A DNA stretch of 64,000 bases, from the NCBI GenBank assembly GCA_903913915.1, contig CAIWNE010000087.1:1-64000 (forward strand), in the 5' to 3' direction. Below are positions 9,766 to 17,858 of this stretch, in pieces. The notes under the pieces were generated by a model. It ran no database searches. It was not told the origin of the DNA and was given only the letters and a program-made list of their open reading frames with translations. Each line of letters opens with the position of its first letter. Position 1 is the first letter of the stretch. This DNA is from an uncultured Opitutia bacterium. Its GTDB lineage: Bacteria; Verrucomicrobiota; Verrucomicrobiia; Opitutales; UBA953. Both the position numbers and the translations under genes were made by a program.

Positions 9766-10319
9766 GCGGCCTGCTTGACGAGATCGGTATAGGCGCGGAA
9801 CTGCGGGTGCGTCGCGTCGCCGAGCATGGCGTAGAAGACGGTCTCGGTCGGCAGGATGTGCGCCCCGGCGACCCGGAGGGCTTCAAGGCAGGTACAGGCG
9901 TCTTCCGGCCGACGGGCCTCCACGGCGTCCGACAGGATCGTCACGCCCATGCCCTCACGAAGGGCATCCATGGCGGTCAGGTAGACGCAGACGGGGATTT
10001 CCAGGCCGCAGATGAGCAACTGGCTGACCTCGGCCTTGCCGAGAGCCTCGACCAAGCCAGGTGCGCCGAAGGCGGAGAAGGCGGTCTTGCCGAAGACGGC
10101 ACGTCCCTCCCCCGCGGCGAGGAGCAGGTCCGGGTGGGTCGGGCCTAGTTTGGCGGGGACCTGCTCGGTGAAGAGCACGGGGACCCCCAGCAACTTGGCG
10201 GCGGAGACGGCCAACCGACAGCGGCGGAGGCAACCCTCGCCATCCTGCATGGCCTTGAGGAAGGTCGGCTGGACGTCGATCACGAGCAAGACGACGCCGG
10301 CGGCAGGGGTTTCGGACAT
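9762..10319 (-). CDS. Isochorismatase-family cysteine hydrolase
   Basis: A 185-residue protein. The start at 10319 (MSETPAAGV) places the conserved VLLVIDVQPTFL at residue 9 onward; longer in-frame starts add unrelated sequence. The alpha/beta fold has the expected triad region: Asp in VIDVQ, Lys in FGKTAFSAF and Cys in CGLEIPVCVYLTA. The cis-peptide-like GLEI-PVC segment replaces the more usual GI-x-T-x-x-C. Family members hydrolyse isochorismate, nicotinamide or other small amides or esters; without neighbours of a pathway no substrate can be given. It overlaps the end of tsaD by 4 bp on the opposite strand. Confidence 0.85.
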   Translation of the reverse strand: MSETPAAGVVLLVIDVQPTFLKAMQDGEGCLRRCRLAVSAAKLLGVPVLFTEQVPAKLGPTHPDLLLAAGEGRAVFGKTAFSAFGAPGLVEALGKAEVSQLLICGLEIPVCVYLTAMDALREGMGVTILSDAVEARRPEDACTCLEALRVAGAHILPTETVFYAMLGDATHPQFRAYTDLVKQAA

Positions 10320-10413
10320 GCCGGGCAGACTGGCTCTGACGGCCAATAAGTCAGCCGCAAACCGCCGTGAATGGGGTTGCCCGCCCCGCCCCGCCCGACT
10401 TCTCTCTTCGGTC

Positions 10414-10905
10414 ATGGACTGGCAGGTCAAACCCATCGCGCGCGTCTGCGCCGCTTCCGGCAAGGAACTCCACGTCGGCGATCTCGTGACGTGCGTCGTC
10501 TACAAGCCCGTCGGCGGCAACATCGAGCGCTGCGACGTGCTCCGCGACCACGCGGCCGCGTTCAAGCCCGACGGCATCTTGCTCGGCCGCTGGACCCGTG
10601 AGGTCAAGGAACGCGGAGAAGAGGAGCAGGCCCACCGAGCCCAGCTCCTCGCCTCGCGCGAAGAATTCTTCCTTTCCCTTTACGAAGAAGAGTCCGACCC
10701 TTCCGGCGACAAAGGCGTGCTCAAGCACATCCTCGCCATGCTGCTGGAGCGCAAACGCATCATCAAGCAGGTCGGCGTCGCCGACAAGGGCCTGATGACC
10801 TACGTGCACGCGGCCACCAAGCAGACCTACCTGGTCCCGGTGCTCGACCTCCAACCTGCCCATATCCTGCAGGTAGGCGCTTCGCTCGACCTGCTCGTCG
10901 GCTGA
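10414..10905 (+). CDS. Conserved-looking protein of unknown function
   Basis: A 163-residue soluble protein with no signal peptide, starting with MDWQVKPIAR. It shows CAASGKELHVGDLVTC near the N-terminus (two Cys, possible metal or structural role), an acidic middle helix region (EEEQAHRAQ, YEEESD) and a C-terminal beta-rich part (YLVPVLDLQPAHI). I do not recognise the family. The stop is 7 bp before a lipoprotein gene, which itself overlaps a peptidase gene, so the three probably form one operon of envelope or protein-quality function (inference from arrangement only). Confidence 0.65.
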   Translation: MDWQVKPIARVCAASGKELHVGDLVTCVVYKPVGGNIERCDVLRDHAAAFKPDGILLGRWTREVKERGEEEQAHRAQLLASREEFFLSLYEEESDPSGDKGVLKHILAMLLERKRIIKQVGVADKGLMTYVHAATKQTYLVPVLDLQPAHILQVGASLDLLVG

Positions 10906-10912
10906 CCTTTCC

Positions 10913-11428
10913 ATGACCCTTTCCCGCCTCGCCCTCGCCCTCTGCGCCGTCCTCCTCGCGGGCTGCAAGAACACCGACATCCCCGAAGACATCGCGTCCG
11001 TCTTCGTCGAGGCCTCCCCCGGCGTCGGAAGCGCGATGAAGCAGGAAGTCCGCCTGCCGGTGAGCCAGATCGGCATCACGGTGCTGACCCGCGCGCTCGT
11101 CCCGGCCGAGGAGATCCTCGGCACCCAGCCTATCACCAGCGGCGAACCGGACCTGCGCCAGGAATTCCTGCTCGTCCAGCTCGACCGCAAGTCGGCGACC
11201 GACGTGATGAACTACACGCGCGAGGCCGTCGGCCGCCATTTCGTCCTGGTGATCAATGATACGGCGGTCGGCATCATGCCGATCGACCAGCAGATCACGG
11301 ACGGAAACCTGATCTTCCACGTCGAGAAGAAGGGCATGTCGAACACGCAGGCGGTCATGGAGCTCAGCCGTCGCCTGAACATCTCGGCGCTGAAGATCCG
11401 CAAGATCAAGGAAGCCGAACGCAAGTGA
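10913..11428 (+). CDS. Putative lipoprotein with SecD-like P1-head pattern
   Basis: A 171-residue protein with a lipoprotein signal peptide (ALALCAVLLAGC, Cys as lipidation site). The mature part holds EFLLVQLDRKSATDVM, then VLVINDTAVGIMPIDQQITDG and a final helix VMELSRRLN. This pattern (substrate segment, then a strand with 'IND-x-A-V-x-x-M-P-I') recalls the periplasmic P1 head of SecD, but the similarity is weak and only by eye. It is likely anchored in a membrane and faces the periplasm. It starts 7 bp after the previous gene and its TGA overlaps the GTG start of the M23 peptidase gene (4 bp), implying translational coupling. Confidence 0.65.
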   Translation: MTLSRLALALCAVLLAGCKNTDIPEDIASVFVEASPGVGSAMKQEVRLPVSQIGITVLTRALVPAEEILGTQPITSGEPDLRQEFLLVQLDRKSATDVMNYTREAVGRHFVLVINDTAVGIMPIDQQITDGNLIFHVEKKGMSNTQAVMELSRRLNISALKIRKIKEAERK

Positions 11429-12420
11429 GCCTGCGCAGCAGCCTCTGCCTACTCTCCTACGCCCTCCTCACGGCGCTCCCGCTGGACGCGACTGACGTCG
11501 TCTGGCCGACCACGATGGACCGCGCCGCGATCCACGCCCCGCAGGACTACCTTCAGCCGACGGTCTCCGGCAAGACGGAGTCCGGCTCCTTCGGCATGGT
11601 CCGCGAAGACGGCAGACGCTTCCACGAAGGCATCGACATCCGCCCGACCTCGGTCAACGCCGACGGCGAGCCGCTCGACCTCGCGCTGGCCGCGATGGAC
11701 GGCCAGGTCGCCTACCTCAACCCGAATATCAACGGCCCCTACGGGAAGTACGTCGTACTCTTCCATGGCAGCGCGGAGATCCCGGTCTACACGCTCTACG
11801 CCCATCTCGCGAAGATCGAGCCTTCCCTCCGGGTAGCCCAGCCGTTGCGCCGCGGCACCCCGATCGGCCTGATGGGCCACACCTCCGCCGGCGTCAGCCC
11901 CATCACGAAGGACCGCTCGCACCTCCACTTCGAGGTCGGGCTGATGCTCTCGACGGGCTACAAACTCTGGTACGCTGCCCAGGCCGAGAACAAGCAGAGC
12001 GCCAACCTGCACGAACTCTATAACGGCCAGAACCTCGTCGGGATGGATCCGATGCTCGTGCTGGCCAGACCCAAGGTCGACTTGCTTGCGGCGCTCCGCA
12101 GCCAACCGACGGCCCTCACGGTGGCCATGCGCACGAACAGGACCCCCGACTTCGTGCAACGCTACCCGGCGCTCGCCCGCGGCGACGTCACCCGGGCCGC
12201 CGGCTGGTACGTGGAATTCGCCTGGCACGGGATGCCGCTACGCTGGACGGCCCTCGACGCCCATAGCCCTCAGCTACCCTCCGGCGGCTGGCGCCTGATG
12301 GAGGTCGACCAGGAAAAGCGCGCCCAACTGATCCAGCGCAAGATGCTCGGCGCGGACGGACGTTCGGCTGGAGAGCTGCTCAGGCAGAACGTCGAGATCC
12401 TCCTCTCGACCGCACGCTGA
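11425..12420 (+). CDS. M23-family peptidase (LytM/lysostaphin-type)
   Basis: A 331-residue secreted protein with a short signal peptide-like N-terminus. The GTG at 11425 overlaps the stop of the lipoprotein gene and is the most upstream plausible start. The M23 zinc motifs are present: H67-EGI-D71, YTLYAHL and HLHFEVG. This suggests a peptidoglycan cross-link hydrolase or a regulator of one. The C-terminal 120 residues (DFVQRYPALARG...) look like an additional unknown domain. Being coupled to a lipoprotein suggests action in the periplasm near a membrane. Substrate and cell-cycle role are inferred. Confidence 0.88.
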   Translation: MSLRSSLCLLSYALLTALPLDATDVVWPTTMDRAAIHAPQDYLQPTVSGKTESGSFGMVREDGRRFHEGIDIRPTSVNADGEPLDLALAAMDGQVAYLNPNINGPYGKYVVLFHGSAEIPVYTLYAHLAKIEPSLRVAQPLRRGTPIGLMGHTSAGVSPITKDRSHLHFEVGLMLSTGYKLWYAAQAENKQSANLHELYNGQNLVGMDPMLVLARPKVDLLAALRSQPTALTVAMRTNRTPDFVQRYPALARGDVTRAAGWYVEFAWHGMPLRWTALDAHSPQLPSGGWRLMEVDQEKRAQLIQRKMLGADGRSAGELLRQNVEILLSTAR

Positions 12421-12422
12421 CC

Positions 12423-12968
12423 TCAGTTAAGTCCGGGATTATCCGGCGAATCCGCCTCGAGCCGCAGGTCCGGCCGGTGTCGTTCGAGCAATTTCTTCCA
12501 GAGGTCGATGCCCTCCAGCTCGCCGCATAGCGCGTCGAACGGACAGACGACCCAGGCATTCATGCGTAGTTCGTTCTCAAGCTGCCCGGCCGACCATCCG
12601 GCGTAGCCGATGTAGGCGCTAAGCCGGAACCGTCCGTCCTTGGCGAGCTCCGCGGCTTCTTCCTGGCCGAGGCCGAAACGCACCTCGGGTTCGCCCTTGG
12701 CCGGAAAACGCCAGCCGCCGAAGGCCAGCCGATCGGTCGCGACGGGTCCTCCTTCGAACAGCGGCACGCCGTCCAGGGGCTTGAGCTCGGCCGACGTCTG
12801 GATCTGACCCAAGACGCGTCCGAGCGGGCGGTTGACGATCACGCCCAGCGCGCCTTCCGCCGCGTCGTGCGTATGCATCAGCACGACGGTCTCACGGAAA
12901 TGGTCGTCGCGCAGCTGCGGATGCGAGACCAGCAATCGCCCCGCCAACGTCTGCGGAGCGCGCGCCAT
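12423..12968 (-). CDS. yqgE: YqgE/AlgH-family protein
   Basis: A 181-residue protein starting MARAPQTLAGRLLVSHP. It has the family core: LVSHPQLRDDHFRETVVLM, GALGVIVNRPLG, LFEGGPV, YAGWSAGQLENELRMNAW (usually GY-x-GW-x-x-GQLE-E) and W at the substrate-like pocket. The molecular function of YqgE is unresolved. Its start codon overlaps the stop codon of the dCMP deaminase gene by one base (TGATG), so it is the last gene of the menA operon. It ends 2 bp before the M23 peptidase gene, which reads towards it. Confidence 0.92.
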   Translation of the reverse strand: MARAPQTLAGRLLVSHPQLRDDHFRETVVLMHTHDAAEGALGVIVNRPLGRVLGQIQTSAELKPLDGVPLFEGGPVATDRLAFGGWRFPAKGEPEVRFGLGQEEAAELAKDGRFRLSAYIGYAGWSAGQLENELRMNAWVVCPFDALCGELEGIDLWKKLLERHRPDLRLEADSPDNPGLN

Positions 12969-13444
12969 CAGCGGTCGAGGCGCGCGATCTTCACGCCTGC
13001 CTGGTTGAACATCTCCGTCACGAGCGGGTCGTTCTTGTAGTCGTGGCGGTAGCGCACCTCGGTGATGCCGGCGGCGGCGAGGATCTTGGCGCAGTTCACG
13101 CACGGGAAGTGGGTGACGTAGCAGACGGTGCCCTGCAGCGAGACGCCGCGCTTGGCGGCGTCGGCCACGGCGTTCTGCTCCGCATGCACGGTCGCGAGCT
13201 CATGGCCGTCGCGGACATGCGAGTCATGCGGCGCGCCCGGCAGGAAACCGTTGTAGCCGGCGGCCACGAGGCGGTTCGGGTGCTTGCCGGTCGAGACGAT
13301 GATGCAGCCGACGTGCAGGCGTTCGCAGCTGGAACGGGAACTCACCAGCACCGCGGTCGCCATGAAGTATTCGTCCCACGACGGGCGAGAGCCCCCGTTG
13401 ACGAGGACTTCGAGCTGTTCGGCGAGTGATTTGGGCTGGGTCAT
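12968..13444 (-). CDS. dCMP deaminase (ComEB/deoxycytidylate deaminase family)
   Basis: A 158-residue zinc enzyme; the start at 13444 is in ATGA overlap with menA. It converts dCMP (or related cytidines) to dUMP, feeding thymidylate synthesis. Motifs: RPSWDEYFMATA, SRSSCERLHVGCIIV, the catalytic HAEQNAV and the second zinc half FPCVNCAKIL. The Ser-Cys-x-Arg-x-x-V-G-x-x-I pattern is typical of bacterial dCMP deaminases. It is the middle gene of a menA - deaminase - yqgE operon, an association with no obvious metabolic logic. Confidence 0.93.
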   Translation of the reverse strand: MTQPKSLAEQLEVLVNGGSRPSWDEYFMATAVLVSSRSSCERLHVGCIIVSTGKHPNRLVAAGYNGFLPGAPHDSHVRDGHELATVHAEQNAVADAAKRGVSLQGTVCYVTHFPCVNCAKILAAAGITEVRYRHDYKNDPLVTEMFNQAGVKIARLDR

Positions 13445-14385
13445 CGCATCCACAGGGTGCCAGCCGGCACCCATCCGAGGCAAGTGGCAGTTACGCACAG
13501 GATGGTCGCCAGGAGCATCAGGCCCGCGGCACGCCCCAGAAACGGCAGGAATTCGGCGGGTTGGGCGGCCCGCCGGAAGGCAAGATGCTGCCAGAGGGCC
13601 AAGGGCAGCAAGACCATGGGCACCCAGCCGAAGACATGCCCGAGACAGGCAAGGCCGAAGATCGAATTGAAGCCGTGCAGGTTGCGCGCGAAGTTGCGCC
13701 CGAAACGGACGACCGTGGTGCGCTTGCCGACGGCGAGGTCGGTCTCGTAATCGCGGGCGTTATTAGCGACGAGGATGTTGTCGGCGAGCAGGCCGAGCCC
13801 AAGACCGGCGAGGAACGCGGGGCGCCATGGCATATGCGGCGTATCGCACCCGCAATCGCCAGGGCCGGGAGTACAGGCAGCCAACGCAGTCAGGGTCGTC
13901 GCCTGCACGCCGAAGCAACCGACGACGAAGACGTCGCCGAGACCACGGTAAGCCAAGGGGAACGGTCCGAGGGTATACGCCAGAGCACAGGCGATCGCCA
14001 GCAGTCCGGCGAGGAGGAGCCACGGCGAGAGGGTCGCGACCGGAGCGCCGAGGAAAAGCGCGAGGACGCAGGCGAACCAGATGCCGCGACGCATGGCGGC
14101 GGCCGAGATATCCCCGGAGGAGACGGCGCGACGCGGGCCCACGCGCACGGCGGTATCCGCGCCACGGAGCGAATCGCCGAGGTCGTTGGCGAAATTACAG
14201 GCGACCTGCACGCAGAGCGCGAAACCGAGGCAGCTCAGGAGAATGAGGACGAAAGACCGGTCGGCCCAAAGCCCGGGCGCGCCCGAGTAGGCGACGACGA
14301 CCGCGCCGCCAAGCACGATGGGCGCGACGGCCGCCACCAAGGTCTTGGGACGAGTCGCAGCCAGCCATGCGCGGAAAGTCGTCAT
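13441..14385 (-). CDS. menA: 1,4-dihydroxy-2-naphthoate prenyltransferase MenA (UbiA family)
   Basis: A 314-residue integral membrane protein with about nine hydrophobic segments. It attaches a polyprenyl chain to DHNA to give demethylmenaquinone. The prenyl-diphosphate/Mg motifs are seen: NDLGDSLRGAD and NNARDYETDLAVGKRTTVV. The start at 14385 follows the usual MenA opening (AWLAATRPKTL). The start codon of the deaminase gene overlaps the menA stop (ATGA). No other men genes are in the window. Menaquinone implies respiration on low-potential or anaerobic acceptors in this organism (known for the family; inferred here). Confidence 0.93.
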   Translation of the reverse strand: MTTFRAWLAATRPKTLVAAVAPIVLGGAVVVAYSGAPGLWADRSFVLILLSCLGFALCVQVACNFANDLGDSLRGADTAVRVGPRRAVSSGDISAAAMRRGIWFACVLALFLGAPVATLSPWLLLAGLLAIACALAYTLGPFPLAYRGLGDVFVVGCFGVQATTLTALAACTPGPGDCGCDTPHMPWRPAFLAGLGLGLLADNILVANNARDYETDLAVGKRTTVVRFGRNFARNLHGFNSIFGLACLGHVFGWVPMVLLPLALWQHLAFRRAAQPAEFLPFLGRAAGLMLLATILCVTATCLGWVPAGTLWMR

Positions 14386-14421
14386 GCCTTGAAAGAAAGT
14401 GTCAGACGCTGAGCGAACGGA

Positions 14422-14452
14422 AACAAAAAAGCCCCGCATCGCGGGGCTTTTC
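14422..14452 (-). terminator. Terminator of prepilin copy 1 (also palindromic for plus strand)
   Basis: Stem AAAAGCCCCGC / GCGGGGCTTTT with loop AT. On the minus strand it ends in a T run (CTTTTTTGTTT) 18 bp past the stop codon. It is nearly identical to the terminator of the second prepilin copy (one base differs in the loop). It lies between the menA start and the prepilin stop. Confidence 0.9.
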
Positions 14453-14469
14453 GAGAGGCCGCCGAAGGC

Positions 14470-15183
14470 TTACTTGGACTTCAGCTCGGTCACCGTGCCG
14501 GAGGCGATGACGGCGTTGTTCCAGTTCACGGTGCTGGTACCAGGGCTGACCTTCGAGTTGAACTGGTTAGCCGGATCGACGGTGTCGGCGCGCCAGTCGA
14601 TATGCGAATCGCCGAAGGCGATATGGCCGCCGGACGAACCCCAGACGCCGGTGTTGACGTCCCACTTGCCGGTGGCGAGCAACCCGCGGGTCCAGAGCAG
14701 AGGGGTCTGTTCGTTGATATTCTTCAGGGAAGGGACATAGGTCGTCCACGCCTGATAGCCAGAAGTGGCGCTCGGGGTCTTGAAATTCGTATCGAGCGTC
14801 TCGGAGCCGGCGGCGCCGGTGATCACCTGGGTCGGGAAAGTCGCGGTGTCATTGGCCGGATCGGCGTCGACATACCAGATGGCGGCGTTGTTCAAGCCGG
14901 CATTGAGGGCGAGGACGGCGGCGTATTCCTGGATGCTCGAGGCGGAGGTCGGCGCCGTGGAGGTATTCCAAGCCCCCTGCTTGATCATCTTGGTGCCGTT
15001 ATTGTAGGTGACATAGGACTGGGCGATATTGCGCAGTTTGGTCGAGGCGGCTGACTGCTTGGCCTTCTTCATGACGCCTTGGACGCCAGGGAAGAGGACG
15101 GCGGCCAGAATACCGATGATCGCGATGACCGTCAGGAGTTCGATGAGCGTGAAACCACGGCGAAAAGAGGTGGGGGTCTTCAT
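14470..15183 (-). CDS. Prepilin-like protein, copy 1
   Basis: A 237-residue protein starting MKTPTSFRRG at 15183. The prepilin N-terminal methylation signature RRGFTLIELLTVIAIIGILA has Gly before the cleavage site, Phe+1 and Glu+5. The C-terminal part is Ser/Thr/Asn-rich and ends with GGHIAFGDSHIDWR, the verrucomicrobial-type pseudopilin end (H-x-D-like motif). It is likely exported and assembled by a type II secretion or type IV pilus-like system; neither is encoded here. It is 840 bp from a near copy, with its own terminator. Confidence 0.9.
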   Translation of the reverse strand: MKTPTSFRRGFTLIELLTVIAIIGILAAVLFPGVQGVMKKAKQSAASTKLRNIAQSYVTYNNGTKMIKQGAWNTSTAPTSASSIQEYAAVLALNAGLNNAAIWYVDADPANDTATFPTQVITGAAGSETLDTNFKTPSATSGYQAWTTYVPSLKNINEQTPLLWTRGLLATGKWDVNTGVWGSSGGHIAFGDSHIDWRADTVDPANQFNSKVSPGTSTVNWNNAVIASGTVTELKSK

Positions 15184-15261
15184 GGGTTCAGATATAGTGA
15201 AACTATTTCCTAAGAGCCTCATGGCAAGATACATATTTACCCGTATATCGGCGTCGGCGGG

Positions 15262-15292
15262 CACAAAAAAGCCCCGCAACGCGGGGCTTTTC
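15262..15292 (-). terminator. Terminator of prepilin copy 2
   Basis: Stem AAAAGCCCCGC / GCGGGGCTTTT with loop AA, followed on the minus strand by a T-run (CTTTTTTGTGC). It is the duplicated counterpart of the terminator at 14422-14452 and lies between the two prepilin genes, so each copy can be an independent transcript. Confidence 0.9.
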
Positions 15293-15309
15293 GAGAGGCC
15301 GGCGAAGGC

Positions 15310-16023
15310 TTACTTGGACTTCAGCTCGGTCACCGTGCCGGAGGCAACGACGGCGTTGTTCCAGTTCACGGTGCTGGTACCAGGGCTGACCTTCGAGTTG
15401 AACTGGTTAGCCGGATCGACGGTGTCGGCGCGCCAGTCGATGTGCGAGTCACCGAAAGCGATGTGGCCGCCTTCAGCACCCCAGACACCGGCGGTGACGT
15501 CCCACTTGCCGGCGGCGGTCAGCCCGCGGGTCCAGAGGAGGGGGGTCTGCTCGTTGATGTTCTTCAGGGAAGGAACGTAGGTGGTCCAGGACTGGTAGCC
15601 AGAGGTGGCGCTGGCGGTCTTGAAGTTCGTGTCGATCGTCTCGGAACCGGCGGCACCGGTGATGACCTGAGTCGGGAAGGTGGCGGAGTCGTTGGCCGGG
15701 TCGGCGTCGACGTACCAGATGGCGGCGTTGTTCAGGCCGGCATTGAGGGCGAGGACGGCGGCGTATTCCTGGATGGTCGCGGCGGAGGTCGGGGCGGTCG
15801 AGGTGTTCCAAGCGGCCTGCTTGATCATCTTCGTGCCGTTGTTGTAGGTGATGTAGGACTGGGCGATGTTGCGCAGCTTGGTCGAAGCGGCGGACTGCTT
15901 GGCCTTCTTCATGACGCCCTGGACGCCAGGGAAGAGGACGGCCGCGAGGATGCCGATGATCGCGATGACCGTCAGGAGTTCGATGAGCGTGAAGCCCTTG
16001 CGGTTACGGGTGGAGGTATTCAT
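15310..16023 (-). CDS. Prepilin-like protein, copy 2
   Basis: A 237-residue protein starting MNTSTRNRKG. It has the same architecture as copy 1: methylation signature KGFTLIELLTVIAIIGI, hydrophobic helix to about residue 30, then a secreted Ser/Thr/Asn-rich head and the end GGHIAFGDSHIDWR. It differs from copy 1 mainly in the leader and at scattered sites (for example GVWGAEGGH against GVWGSSGGH, and TASATSGYQSW against TPSATSGYQAW). Direct repeats ATAGATTAGG (16022-16031 and 16038-16047) lie at the start codon. It could give a second pilus subunit type. Confidence 0.9.
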   Translation of the reverse strand: MNTSTRNRKGFTLIELLTVIAIIGILAAVLFPGVQGVMKKAKQSAASTKLRNIAQSYITYNNGTKMIKQAAWNTSTAPTSAATIQEYAAVLALNAGLNNAAIWYVDADPANDSATFPTQVITGAAGSETIDTNFKTASATSGYQSWTTYVPSLKNINEQTPLLWTRGLTAAGKWDVTAGVWGAEGGHIAFGDSHIDWRADTVDPANQFNSKVSPGTSTVNWNNAVVASGTVTELKSK

Positions 16024-16094
16024 AGATTAGGTGGGGTATAGATTAGGCTAGGAGGTTTTGTTCCCTTGGAAAGGGAAAAAGGGAGGACTTAAGA

Positions 16095-17348
16095 TTAATA
16101 AGGGAGGGGGAAACGGCTGGTCAGGGAGCCCACGATGCCCTGCGCCTCGGCAATCTTGGCGGGATTCTGGGGGTCGGACAGGACGATGGCGATCGCCTTG
16201 GCGATTTCACGCATCTCGGCTTCCTTCATGCCGCGGGAAGTCACGGCCGGCGTACCGACGCGGATGCCGCTGGCCTGGAACGGGCTGCGGGTCTCGTCCG
16301 GCACGGTGTTCTTGTTGGTGGTGATGTGGGCGGCGTCCAGGGCGAGCTGGGCGTCCTTGCCGGAGACGTTCGGGTGGCTCTTGCGGAGGTCGAGCAGGCT
16401 GAGGTGGTTGTCGGTGCCGCCGCTGATCAGGCCGAAGCCGAGCTTCACGAGCTCGTCGGCGAGGGCGCGGGAATTGGCGACGACCTGCTTGGCGTATTCC
16501 TTGAACTCAGGCGTGGCGCACTGGGCGAAGCAGACGGCCTTGGCAGCGATGACGTGCTCGAGGGGGCCGCCCTGGGCGCCAGGGAAGACGGAGGAGTCGA
16601 CGGCCTTGGCGTGCTCGGCCTTGCAGAGGATCAGGCCGCCGCGCGGACCGCGCAAGGTCTTGTGCGTGGTGGTGGTCACGAAGTCGGCGTACGGGACGGG
16701 CGACGGATGCACGCCCGCGGCGACGAGGCCGGCGATGTGGGCGATGTCGGCGAGGAGGAGGGCGCCGTTTTCCTTGGCGATCTTGCCGAAGCGGGCGAAG
16801 TCGATCTCGCGGGCGTAGGCGGACGCGCCGACGGTGATCATCTTGGGCTTCTCACGCTTGGCCATCTCCTCGACTTCGTCGTAGTTGATGCGGCCGTCGG
16901 CGCCCACGCCGTAGTGGACGACGGTGTAGAGCTTACCGGAGAAGTTCGCGGCGTTGCCGTGAGTGAGGTGGCCGCCATGCGAAAGGTTCATGGTCAGGAT
17001 CTTGTCGCCGGGCTTGATGGTCGCGAAGTAGACGGCGGCGTTGGCCTGGCTGCCCGAGTGCGGCTGGACGTTGGCATGGTCGGCGCCGAAGAGGGCCTTG
17101 GCGCGGTCGATGGCCAGTTGCTCGATCTGGTCGACGTTCTCACAGCCGCCGTACCAGCGCTTGCCGGGATAACCTTCGGCGTACTTGTTGGTGAGGATGC
17201 TGCCCTGGGCTTCCATGACGGCGGGGAGCGTGAAGTTCTCGGAGGCGATCAGCTCGATGTGCGTCTGCTGGCGCTTGAGCTCGGCCTTGATCAGGCGGTC
17301 GATCTCAGGGTCGAGCTGGGCGAGAGGGATGCGGCGAATGGCGGTCAT
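16095..17348 (-). CDS. glyA: Serine hydroxymethyltransferase GlyA
   Basis: A 417-residue, full-length PLP enzyme: serine + THF to glycine + methylene-THF, the main one-carbon source. Seen: [19 protein letters not shown], the [19 protein letters not shown] segment, [25 protein letters not shown] and the PLP lysine in [14 protein letters not shown] (about Lys230). The start at 17348 is supported by a good promoter 22-50 bp upstream. It is followed at a distance by the prepilin genes; no rho-independent terminator of the classic type is seen after it. Confidence 0.97.
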   Translation of the reverse strand: MTAIRRIPLAQLDPEIDRLIKAELKRQQTHIELIASENFTLPAVMEAQGSILTNKYAEGYPGKRWYGGCENVDQIEQLAIDRAKALFGADHANVQPHSGSQANAAVYFATIKPGDKILTMNLSHGGHLTHGNAANFSGKLYTVVHYGVGADGRINYDEVEEMAKREKPKMITVGASAYAREIDFARFGKIAKENGALLLADIAHIAGLVAAGVHPSPVPYADFVTTTTHKTLRGPRGGLILCKAEHAKAVDSSVFPGAQGGPLEHVIAAKAVCFAQCATPEFKEYAKQVVANSRALADELVKLGFGLISGGTDNHLSLLDLRKSHPNVSGKDAQLALDAAHITTNKNTVPDETRSPFQASGIRVGTPAVTSRGMKEAEMREIAKAIAIVLSDPQNPAKIAEAQGIVGSLTSRFPLPY

Positions 17349-17369
17349 GGTATGCGTGAGGAAAGGGCA

Positions 17370-17398
17370 ATTATTGGAAGGAAGCGTGGCAACGGCAA
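17370..17398 (-). promoter_or_regulatory. Predicted sigma70-like promoter of glyA
   Basis: On the minus strand TTGCCG (17393-17398), a 17-bp spacer and AATAAT (17370-17375) lie upstream of the glyA start at 17348. The expected start of transcription is about 17363, leaving a leader of about 15 nt. No riboswitch-sized leader fits. Confidence 0.5.
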
Positions 17399-17408
17399 AT
17401 CGGCGGGG

Positions 17409-17858
17409 TTATCCACAGGAAGACTCCATCTTGTCCACGCGGCGAGTATGGCGACCTGCTTCGAATTCGGCAGACAGGAAGGCCTCCACGCACGCCAGGG
17501 CGGTCGGCAGGTCGACGTATTTGGCCCCGAAACAAAGGACGTTGGCGTCGTTATGGCGACGGCTCAGGCCGGCGGCGTCGGCGCTCTGGACGAGGGCGGC
17601 GCGGATGCCCCGCATCTTGTTGGCGGCGATGGAAATGCCGATGCCCGTGGTGCAGACGAGGATGCCGAACCTGGCCTGACCCCCGACGACGTCGGCGCCC
17701 ACGGCGTGCGCGTAGTCGGGATAATCGCAGGAGGCTTCGGTCTCGGTGCCGCGGTCGAGGATGGCATAGCCCTTGGCCTTGAGCGCCTCGATCAGGCCGC
17801 GTCGCAAGGCGAGGCCGCCGTGGTCACTGCCGAAGGAGAGCGTAAGCGGGCTGGTCAT
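17409..17858 (-). CDS. rpiB: Ribose-5-phosphate isomerase B (RpiB/LacAB family)
   Basis: A 149-residue protein that interconverts ribulose 5-phosphate and ribose 5-phosphate. Motifs: FGSDHGGLALR, DYPDYAHAVG and the active-site CTTGIGISIAANKMRGIRAAL, plus the end SRRHNDANVLCFGAKYV. The start at 17858 overlaps the stop of the phosphatase gene (ATGA), so the pair is co-translated. It lies upstream of glyA on the same strand (60 bp); glyA seems to have its own promoter. Confidence 0.95.
   Translation of the reverse strand: MTSPLTLSFGSDHGGLALRRGLIEALKAKGYAILDRGTETEASCDYPDYAHAVGADVVGGQARFGILVCTTGIGISIAANKMRGIRAALVQSADAAGLSRRHNDANVLCFGAKYVDLPTALACVEAFLSAEFEAGRHTRRVDKMESSCG

Larger units (their letters stand above)
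14422..16023. repeat. 840-bp tandem duplication (prepilin gene plus terminator)
   Basis: Two direct copies, 14422-15183 and 15262-16023, lie at an exact offset of 840 bp: terminator stem, stop codon, interior and start codon all shift by 840 with no insertion or deletion. The copies differ by scattered substitutions, many synonymous (for example CAT versus CAC). The sequences diverge upstream of the two start codons, so the unit is the gene body and its terminator. Confidence 0.93.

Noticed and set aside
16061-16077. Small hairpin TTCCCTT-GGA-AAGGGAA between glyA and a prepilin gene
   Set aside because: No T-run in the right orientation, so not a convincing terminator.
17349-17408. Riboswitch ahead of glyA
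   Set aside because: Only 60 bp to the next gene and a promoter occupies most of it; no room for an aptamer.
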